NCBI GenBank assembly: GCA_902475445.1 | Contig: CABRZN010000084.1 | Coordinates: 1-8,616, forward strand | Length of the DNA stretch: 8,616 bases | Direction of reading: 5' to 3' | From: an uncultured Collinsella sp. | GTDB lineage: Bacteria; Actinomycetota; Coriobacteriia; Coriobacteriales; Coriobacteriaceae | Shown here: positions 1 to 5,279 of the stretch, in pieces | Numbering within the stretch: the first letter of the stretch is position 1 | Layout: the number at the start of each line of letters is the position of its first letter | Made by a program: the position numbers and the translations under genes | Notes under the pieces: generated by a model | The model's input: only the letters and a program-made list of their open reading frames with translations | What the model was told of the DNA's origin: nothing | The model's database searches: none

Positions 1-243
1 AAGCGCGATAAGCGAACCGATGCCACGGCCGACGCCATGATGCTCGAGCCAATTGGTGATCGGGGACATCACAAAGGCAATGATGGAACCAACAGCGAGA
101 AACTCGATAACCGGCGCCAGGATGCCCATAAGGTTAAAGATGACGGCGGCGATGACAATGCAGCCAACGATGGCCCAAATGCGCAACGTCAAAATACGGG
201 TATCGCGCAGCGTGCGGTCGATTTGTTGGGGGTGCTCACTCAT
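1..243 (-). CDS. AI-2E family transporter, N-terminal part (runs off the left edge)
   Basis: The ATG is at 243-241 and the frame stays open for 81 codons to the window edge, so the C-terminal part is missing. A short polar N-terminus is followed by two hydrophobic stretches, roughly residues 22-38 and 39-59. Then comes a segment reading SPITNWLEHHGVGRGIGSLI. This layout, with a membrane pair followed by P-x-x-x-x-L-E-x-x-x-x-x-R-G, is the usual start of the AI-2E/PerM family (Pfam PF01594). Members are polytopic membrane proteins; a few are linked to autoinducer-2 export or ion antiport, and most have no known substrate. The ATG overlaps the sigma factor stop by four bases (ATGA) and has only a distant GGAG upstream, so it is probably translated by coupling to the sigma gene. 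The family call is fairly safe from the N-terminus, but the transported substrate cannot be told. Confidence 0.8.
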   Translation of the reverse strand, partial: MSEHPQQIDRTLRDTRILTLRIWAIVGCIVIAAVIFNLMGILAPVIEFLAVGSIIAFVMSPITNWLEHHGVGRGIGSLIAL

Positions 244-1031
244 GAACGAACCATCACTCCGTCGGGATCGATCTTGTCCTGAATCTTCTTAAGGGTACGG
301 CGCAGCAGGCGCGAGACCTGCACCTGCGAGATACCCAGCTTCTTGGCGATTTCGATCTGGGTCATGCCCTTCACGAAGCGCAGCTCGATAACCTCGCGCT
401 CGCGCGGCGAGAAATCACGGATGGCTTCCTCGATCACTAGGCGGTCATCAGTAAAGTCGAGCTCGTTGTCGTCGTCGGCGTAACGGTCGAGAATCGAAGG
501 GGCATCGTCGGAATCGGACGCACCAGGAGCCTCGATGGGCACCGAGGTATAGGCCGAAGACGATTCCATAGCCTCGAGGACCTCATCGACAGTCACATCT
601 AGATACTCAGCGATCTCCTCAACCTTGGGCGAACGCTGCAGCTCGTTGGTAAGTTTGTCAGTAGCCTGGTTGACCTTGGCCGAGAGCTCCTGCAGACGAC
701 GGGGTACGCGCACACTCCAGCCCTTGTCGCGAAAATGGCGTTTGATCTCGCCCAGGATAGTGGGTGTCGCAAACGTCGTGAACTCGAGTCCGCGCTCGGG
801 ATCAAAGCGGTCGATTGCCTTGAGCAGGCCCAAATAGCCAACCTGCATCAGGTCGTCGAGCGGCTCACCGCGGTTCTTAAATTTGTTGGCAAGAAACCTT
901 ACCAGGTTCATATGGGACATGACGAGTTGCTCACGTGCGTCCGGATCACCGGTCTCTTTGTAGCGACGAAACAGCTCGCGGGTTTTCTCCTTGTCCCAAG
1001 CGGTCTTACCGCTCCGGGAACGTTCGGTCAT
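240..1031 (-). CDS. SigB/SigF/SigG-class RNA polymerase sigma factor
   Basis: This 263-residue alternative sigma factor of the sigma-70 family, group 3, directs RNA polymerase to a dedicated promoter set, typically general stress or sporulation type. Region 2 spans about residues 38-108 and includes the core-binding LMQVGYLGLLKAIDRFD (61-77). It also holds the -10 recognition stretch FATPTILGEIKRHFRDKGW (87-105), a hallmark of the SigB/F/G subfamily. Region 3 covers about 113-165. An acidic linker (about 172-196, rich in Asp) leads to region 4 (about 199-250), where the helix-turn-helix TQIEIAKKLGISQVQVSRLL (224-243) would read the -35. There is no region 1.1, as expected for this group. The start follows the anti-sigma stop by one base (TAATATG) and has only a weak, distant SD, suggesting coupling. 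The adjacent RsbW-like gene supports a regulated stress sigma factor. I cannot decide between the symbols sigB and sigF. Confidence 0.93.
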   Translation of the reverse strand: MTERSRSGKTAWDKEKTRELFRRYKETGDPDAREQLVMSHMNLVRFLANKFKNRGEPLDDLMQVGYLGLLKAIDRFDPERGLEFTTFATPTILGEIKRHFRDKGWSVRVPRRLQELSAKVNQATDKLTNELQRSPKVEEIAEYLDVTVDEVLEAMESSSAYTSVPIEAPGASDSDDAPSILDRYADDDNELDFTDDRLVIEEAIRDFSPREREVIELRFVKGMTQIEIAKKLGISQVQVSRLLRRTLKKIQDKIDPDGVMVRS

Positions 1032-1032
1032 A

Positions 1033-1410
1033 TTAGATATCCGCCTTGAGGTCGAGGGAAAGCGTCAGGGGCGCCGCAGTCTTTTCGTAGGAATCGCACA
1101 CGCTCGCCAAAATGAGCTCGGCATACACAGCAGCCTGGTCGTCCTCGTCCACAGTCGCCTGATCGCCAAAGGTAAAGGTCATGCCAACGTGAGACTCGTC
1201 GACATCGAATTTGATCGAGATGTCGTCGGAATCAACGGCCGTGCAGCCAAAGATGAAAGCCTCCTCGGCAGCCATACGGATGTCCTCGATGCGATCGACG
1301 GACATGGAGCACAGTGCACCGACATTAGCCGCCGTCATACGCACAAGGCGAGCCAGACGCGGATCCCCGGCAACAGTCAGCGTGATGGGGCAAGTTGCTT
1401 CGCTACTCAT
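1033..1410 (-). CDS. RsbW/SpoIIAB-like anti-sigma factor with degenerate ATP site
   Basis: This 125-residue protein most likely binds and holds the sigma factor encoded next to it. An open frame extends 38 codons upstream, but the ATG at 1410 has AGGAG eight bases before it, and the extra codons lie inside the DUF948 gene. Residues 9-60 align by eye with B. subtilis RsbW: RIEDIRMAAEEAFIFGC (40-56) matches EIEDLKIAVSEACTNAV. The catalytic-type Glu is kept (E50), but the N-box Asn that coordinates Mg-ATP is Phe (F54). The G1 motif (DxGxG) is absent, and the GGLGL box is replaced by a segment like DQAAVYAELILASV (91-104). Family members are GHKL-fold kinases that phosphorylate a STAS antagonist. 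This one may bind sigma but seems unlikely to be an active kinase (inference). It starts eight bases inside the DUF948 gene (ATGAGTAG) and ends one base before the sigma ATG. Confidence 0.78.
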   Translation of the reverse strand: MSSEATCPITLTVAGDPRLARLVRMTAANVGALCSMSVDRIEDIRMAAEEAFIFGCTAVDSDDISIKFDVDESHVGMTFTFGDQATVDEDDQAAVYAELILASVCDSYEKTAAPLTLSLDLKADI

Positions 1411-1993
1411 CGCAGGACTCCTCGGAGGTCTCGGCGGACGTGTAGGTGTAATACTGGGCTGCTTTAGCAGCAGGCTTCTGTGCATCATCGTCACCAGCAG
1501 CGACATCGCCCCCGGCTTCGCCAATCAGGACGCGCTCGGTCGGCTGCTCGGCTTCGGCGGCAGCGGAAAGCTTGTGCTCGGCGTCGGCCGCGGGAACCTT
1601 TACCTTGTTAAAGAGTTTCTGAACGGCACCGGCCGCAGAATCGGTCACGCTCGACACAGCATTGCTAGCCTCGGCCATGCTGCCCGTAACCTCGGAAATG
1701 TCGCGAACCACGGCTTCGACCTCTACGAGATTGGAGGTAAGTGCGTCGACGGCGGTCTTGCTCGACTTGAGGAGCGGCTCAACCTGCGCCAGCGCGGGGG
1801 TGAGCTCATCGACGGCGCCATCGAGCTTTGCCACCACGGGCTGAGCCTCGGCGATGGTGTTATTGAGATCGCTTACGGTCTTGTCGAGCGAATCAACGAC
1901 GTTGCGGGTCTTGCGCAGCGTGAGCGCGAGCTCGATAACAGCCCACACGCCGGCAACGGCGAGCAGAAGCAGGGCGATTTGAATGGGACTCAT
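1403..1993 (-). CDS. DUF948-type membrane-anchored coiled-coil protein
   Basis: This is a 196-residue protein. An N-terminal hydrophobic helix (residues 4-24) carries no cleavage site that I can see, so it is probably a membrane anchor. It is followed by a long heptad-rich helical region (about 26-125) with repeats of the kind LDKTVSDLNNTIAEAQPVVA. A low-complexity Ala/Glu/Asp-rich acidic tail (about 133-196) follows. This architecture matches DUF948 (PF06103), the family of B. subtilis general stress protein YtxG, whose molecular role is unknown. The ATG at 1993 has GGGAGG five bases upstream. It is the first gene of the chain with the anti-sigma and sigma genes and overlaps the anti-sigma gene by eight bases, so its amount is likely tied to theirs. 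It could be an envelope sensor or scaffold for the anti-sigma factor, or merely a stress protein under the same promoter; the sequence does not decide. Confidence 0.72.
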   Translation of the reverse strand: MSPIQIALLLLAVAGVWAVIELALTLRKTRNVVDSLDKTVSDLNNTIAEAQPVVAKLDGAVDELTPALAQVEPLLKSSKTAVDALTSNLVEVEAVVRDISEVTGSMAEASNAVSSVTDSAAGAVQKLFNKVKVPAADAEHKLSAAAEAEQPTERVLIGEAGGDVAAGDDDAQKPAAKAAQYYTYTSAETSEESCDE

Positions 1994-2055
1994 ACAAGCC
2001 TCCCGAAGGAATTGAAATACAGACGCTGTTCATGATACCTCAAAGAAGGGGAAAG

Positions 2056-2085
2056 ATACCCAAAGGGAATGCGCGAGATGGCAAC
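2056..2085 (-). promoter_or_regulatory. Candidate SigB-type promoter for the DUF948/anti-sigma/sigma chain
   Basis: On the minus strand GGGTAT lies at 2061-2056, identical to the consensus SigB -10 hexamer known from Bacillus. A weak -35-like GTTGCC sits at 2085-2080, but the 18-base spacer is longer than the usual 13-15. Initiation near 2049 would leave a leader of about 55 bases before the DUF948 start. If real, the sigma factor would drive its own operon. A six-base match in a short gap can arise by chance. Confidence 0.3.
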
Positions 2086-2088
2086 GAC

Positions 2089-3438
2089 CTACTTGGGCGC
2101 ATTGCCGCTACGGTCGCGCTCGCTTTGCTCTACACGCCACTCTTCCCAGCCGCGGCCGGCAGGCTGCCAAAACGCGCCGTGCTCAAGCCCCTCGGGCAAA
2201 TAACGCTGATCGACCCAGCCTTCGGGATAATCATGCGGATACTTATACACGCCGTACTCGTCGCTGCCCGGGCGATGACGATCGCGCAGATAACTCGGCA
2301 CCTCGCGAAGCCCACTTGAATGAATATCGGCCAACGCCGCATCAATGGAAGACTCGCACGCGTTGGATTTAGGCGCCAGGCACACATAGAGCGCAGCCTG
2401 AGCCAGATTAATGCGGCACTCGGGATACCCAATGACCTCGGCAGACTTAAACGCGGCATGCGCCACCAAAAGCGCCTGCGGGTCGGCGTTGCCAACGTCC
2501 TCGGAAGCCTGGATCATAATGCGGCGAGCGATGAACTTGGGGTCCTCACCCGCATCGATCATGCGCGCAAGCCAATAGATCGTGGCATCGGGATCGCTAC
2601 CACGCATGGACTTAATAAACGCGCTGATGATGTCGTAGTGCATGTCACCGTTTTTGTCATACGAAAAACCACGGCGCGGGTTGGCAATCTTCACGTCATC
2701 CACGGTGATGGGATAGCGCTCCCCCGCCGCCGGCGCTGGCGTTCCCTCGGTATCGGGACGCGTGACGGCAATCTCGCTCGCAAGCTCGAGTGTCGTAAGC
2801 GCCGATCGAGCGTCACCTGCAGCCAGCGTGCAGATGGTCTTAACCGTATCCTCATCGGCAGAGAACTTGCCGTTCAGGCCCTGCGGCGCCTCGAGCGCAC
2901 GCTCGATAAGTGTGGCGATATCCTCGTCCTTTAAGTGCTCAAGCTCCACCACGCGACCGCGCGAGAGCAACGCCGAGTTGACCTCAAAGTACGGATTCTC
3001 CGTCGTGGCGCCAATCATAATGACGGTACGGTTCTCGACTGCATGCAGCAGGGCATCCTGCTGCGACTTGGAAAAGCGGTGAATCTCGTCGATGAAAAGA
3101 ATGGTGCGACGGTCGTACGTATTCAGACGTGTCTTGGCCTCGTCAATCACACGGCGCAAGTCCTTCACGGTGCCCGTCACGGCGCTGACCTCGACAAACT
3201 CACTCTTGGTATGGTTGGCGATAATATGTGCCAGCGTCGTCTTGCCCGTACCGGCCGGCCCGTACAGAATCACACTCGACAGCACGTCGTGCTCAATTGC
3301 GGCACGCAACCACGAGCCCTTACCGACGGCCTTTTGCTGGCCCACATACTCGTCGAGCGAATTGGGGCGCATGCGCACCGCAAGCGGCGGATTCCGAAAG
3401 GAGCGCTCACGCGTCGAAGCAGAAAAAAGGTCGTCCAT
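2089..3438 (-). CDS. rarA: Replication-associated recombination protein A (RarA/MgsA family AAA+ ATPase)
   Basis: A AAA+ ATPase of the RarA/Mgs1/WRNIP1 family, about 449 residues, which is normal length. Family members act on stalled replication forks in the cytoplasm and interact with SSB. From the ATG at 3438, Walker A GPAGTGKT is at 60-67, Walker B ILFIDEIH at 113-120, sensor 1 GATTEN at 143-148 and the arginine-finger-type SRGRV at 159-163. The C-terminal half carries the tetramerisation region typical of the family: SAFIKSMRGSDPDATIYWLA, then ARRIMIQASEDVGNADPQAL. The frame opens at a TTG (3456) with a second ATG at 3444. I chose 3438 (MDDLFSAS) because a GGG lies six bases before it, while for 3444 the same GGG abuts the codon; no SD is strong, so the start is uncertain by up to six residues. 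It ends with TAG at 2091-2089, and a gap of about 95 bases separates it from the DUF948 gene. Confidence 0.93.
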   Translation of the reverse strand: MDDLFSASTRERSFRNPPLAVRMRPNSLDEYVGQQKAVGKGSWLRAAIEHDVLSSVILYGPAGTGKTTLAHIIANHTKSEFVEVSAVTGTVKDLRRVIDEAKTRLNTYDRRTILFIDEIHRFSKSQQDALLHAVENRTVIMIGATTENPYFEVNSALLSRGRVVELEHLKDEDIATLIERALEAPQGLNGKFSADEDTVKTICTLAAGDARSALTTLELASEIAVTRPDTEGTPAPAAGERYPITVDDVKIANPRRGFSYDKNGDMHYDIISAFIKSMRGSDPDATIYWLARMIDAGEDPKFIARRIMIQASEDVGNADPQALLVAHAAFKSAEVIGYPECRINLAQAALYVCLAPKSNACESSIDAALADIHSSGLREVPSYLRDRHRPGSDEYGVYKYPHDYPEGWVDQRYLPEGLEHGAFWQPAGRGWEEWRVEQSERDRSGNAPK

Positions 3439-3498
3439 AGCCATCCCGTGCGTCAATCAAATACGTTTTCCACCAACAGTATACCGAAAATATACGAA

Positions 3499-4746
3499 CT
3501 ACCGTTCGTTAATATAGGTACGGTGCGGAAACTTCAATCCCGGGAACAGCTTGCTCGTGAGCTCGCAGAAATAACCGTCCGTCATACTCGCAATATAATC
3601 CACGACCGCCTGATCTTTATCGCCCTGCCAGGCATAGGTGCGATCGTAGTAGGAAAGCTGCTGCTCAATGCGAGAGATGTGGTGCTTAAAGATGTAAGAG
3701 GACTCGTCGCCTTCGTTTATATCCTGCAGGCAACGGTCGTAGAGCTTTTCAAAGGCCTCGCGTAACTCCGCTTCGGAGTCGCCTTCGATGCCGCCCTTGC
3801 TATAGATCTTCTCGTAGTTCTCGCGCTTAGCGCGGCGGATTTCCTCAAACAAGCCCTCGCTCATCTCGATGCGCGGCTTGCCATAGCTGTGCTCAACAAT
3901 ATCGATGGAGGCGTGCGTGAGGAACCAGCTGTTGTATGCACCGCCCAGGCCATCGTCAAAGGCGTCGGGCGACAGCAGGCCCGCCGCAATGGCGTCTTGG
4001 CGATCGCGCCCAACGTAGGCGAGGATATCCGAGATGCGAACCACACAGCCCTCGAGCGTCATGGGACGCAGGTGCTCAATTGCGCTATAACCTGTGGCAA
4101 TGCATTCCTCGACGGTTCGGTCGAACTGGTCAAAGGAACCCATGTCCGAAAGCTCAAAAACACGCTGCTCGTACTCGCCGTTGTGGCACAGTACGCCGTC
4201 GAGCGTCTGGAGCGACACGTTGCGACCGTACAGTGCGTCGAGCACGCGGGCGGATTGCACGTTATGGAAAAAATAGCGACCCGTGCGCTCGTGATAGATA
4301 TCGTTGAGGAAACGCTCACCGGCATGGCCAAAGGGCGTGTGGCCCAAGTCGTGGCCTAAGCCAATTGCCTCGATCAGATCGCAGTTGAGCCCCAGAGCGC
4401 GTCCGATATCGCGAGCGATGCGCGAGACAAGCTGCACGTGCAGGCCGCGGCGCGACAGGTCATCGTTGCTGCGAAAACTGAAGACCTGCGTTTTACCTGC
4501 ATAACGGGAGTATGCGGGCAGATGCAGAATCTTTTCGATATCGCGCATAAAGGATGGACGCATGAGCGTGCCCTCGTCTGCGGCACGATCGACACGTCGG
4601 ATAACCTGGTCGTCACCGCATCGATAGGGATTAACGACACCCGAGGCGCGGTCGGCGGCGATACGCTCAACCAGCTCGGGCGACAACGCCGCGGGAATGC
4701 GATCCATGCGCGCCTTGATGGCGGCTGTCTCTTGATTGATTGCCAT
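3499..4746 (-). CDS. dGTPase-like HD-domain phosphohydrolase
   Basis: This 415-residue HD-superfamily protein resembles deoxyguanosinetriphosphate triphosphohydrolases, which hydrolyse dNTPs to the deoxynucleoside and triphosphate and help set the nucleotide pool. The signature GHDLGHTPFGHAGE spans 131-144. Likely metal ligands are H103 (in RRGLHVQLVSRIARDI), H132-D133 and D240 (in RISDILAYVGRD). HNVQSARVL (161-169) and DGVLCHNGE (183-191) are also family-like. The usual first motif R-x-THS-x-EV is replaced by RRGLHVQLV, so substrate preference for dGTP is not certain and another dNTP or nucleotide is possible. The frame opens at 4773, but the ATG at 4746 has AAGGAG six bases upstream, which decides the start. 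It lies 31 bases downstream of the prepilin peptidase gene and about 60 bases before rarA, a neighbour that also concerns DNA replication. Confidence 0.85.
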   Translation of the reverse strand: MAINQETAAIKARMDRIPAALSPELVERIAADRASGVVNPYRCGDDQVIRRVDRAADEGTLMRPSFMRDIEKILHLPAYSRYAGKTQVFSFRSNDDLSRRGLHVQLVSRIARDIGRALGLNCDLIEAIGLGHDLGHTPFGHAGERFLNDIYHERTGRYFFHNVQSARVLDALYGRNVSLQTLDGVLCHNGEYEQRVFELSDMGSFDQFDRTVEECIATGYSAIEHLRPMTLEGCVVRISDILAYVGRDRQDAIAAGLLSPDAFDDGLGGAYNSWFLTHASIDIVEHSYGKPRIEMSEGLFEEIRRAKRENYEKIYSKGGIEGDSEAELREAFEKLYDRCLQDINEGDESSYIFKHHISRIEQQLSYYDRTYAWQGDKDQAVVDYIASMTDGYFCELTSKLFPGLKFPHRTYINER

Positions 4747-4777
4747 GGCAAGCTCCTTAAAAAGGGCGCGCAAACGG

Positions 4778-5200
4778 TTACAGCGTACTACCCACGACCT
4801 CGATTATGGCAAATATTGGCACCAAAAACGGCAGCAAAGGCAACGAGCGCGATTTTGCGATGAGACAGGCGAGGGCAAGAATCAGAAGCGCAACCGCAAA
4901 CGCGACAACGCCGCCCAGGGGATCGAAGGTACAGAGGGCAAAGAGTGCCTTGACGTCCCCCATGCCAATGCCAGGAGCGTGGCGAACTCTACGCCAGAGC
5001 GACTCGGTAAGCACAAGGCCAAGGTAGACGATGACCGCAAGACCGGCGTGGTCGAGCGCCGTGTTAACGCCCATGTCAAGCCAGACGCCTGCAAACGCCG
5101 CCACCGCACACACGCCGGCAAGCTCATTGGGAAACCGTCGCTCGCGGGCATCAATCGCCGCGCCGGCAAAGATGCAAATCCAAAACGGGATATAGAACAT
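4778..5200 (-). CDS. Minimal A24 family prepilin peptidase
   Basis: This 140-residue, strongly hydrophobic protein has about five membrane segments. It carries both aspartates of the A24 aspartyl protease family: D17 in AAIDARERRFPNEL and D82 in GIGMGDVKAL (the GxGD motif). Enzymes of this family cut the leader of type IV prepilins or pseudopilins at the inner face of the membrane. At 140 residues it lacks the N-terminal methyltransferase domain of long PilD enzymes and resembles CpaA/TadV or the peptidase-only forms. The ATG at 5200 has GAGGGGG four bases upstream. No pilin, ATPase or secretin gene lies in the window, so its substrate must be encoded elsewhere. It follows directly after the glycosyltransferase terminator and precedes the dGTPase-like gene by 31 bases, perhaps sharing its transcript. 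Confidence 0.85.
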   Translation of the reverse strand: MFYIPFWICIFAGAAIDARERRFPNELAGVCAVAAFAGVWLDMGVNTALDHAGLAVIVYLGLVLTESLWRRVRHAPGIGMGDVKALFALCTFDPLGGVVAFAVALLILALACLIAKSRSLPLLPFLVPIFAIIEVVGSTL

Positions 5201-5213
5201 CGAACCCCCTCAA

Positions 5214-5225
5214 CTGAGCGCTCAG
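5214..5225. repeat. 12-bp perfect palindrome upstream of the prepilin peptidase gene
   Basis: CTGAGCGCTCAG is a perfect palindrome between the glycosyltransferase terminator and the SD of the prepilin peptidase gene. Its place just before the SD would suit an operator or a small leader hairpin. Twelve symmetric bases alone are modest evidence. Confidence 0.4.
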
Positions 5226-5228
5226 ATT

Positions 5229-5271
5229 AAAAAACCACTACAAAGGGACCTGTCCCCTTTGTAGTGGTTTT
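5229..5271 (-). terminator. Rho-independent terminator after the glycosyltransferase gene
   Basis: Arms at 5231-5247 (AAAACCACTACAAAGGG) and 5255-5271 pair perfectly over 17 bp around a 7-base loop. Read on the minus strand, the stem runs straight into six Ts (5234-5229). The hairpin begins nine bases after the TAA of the glycosyltransferase gene, so it should end that transcript. The stem is unusually long and also ends in TTTT on the plus strand, so it could act in both directions. Its GGGAC/GTCCC centre recalls the palindrome at 8435-8490. Confidence 0.8.
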
Positions 5272-5279
5272 GATGCTGG

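Noticed and set aside
1411..1524. N-terminal extension of the anti-sigma frame by 38 codons
   Set aside because: It overlaps the DUF948 gene, encodes a Pro/Arg-rich stretch unlike the family, and the ATG at 1410 has a good SD (AGGAG).
3478..3483. TATACT (-10-like) on the minus strand before rarA
   Set aside because: No acceptable -35 at 16-18 bases upstream, so I do not call a promoter.
3494..3509. Hairpin ACGAAC-TACC-GTTCGT overlapping the dGTPase-like stop codon
   Set aside because: Only six base pairs and a broken A/T-rich tail; too weak to call a terminator.
2320..3765. Long plus-strand open frames opposite rarA and the dGTPase-like gene
   Set aside because: They are antisense to clearly conserved genes and show no motifs of their own.
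4747..4773. Nine-codon N-terminal extension of the dGTPase-like gene
   Set aside because: The AAGGAG just before 4746 lies inside this extension and fits the downstream ATG.
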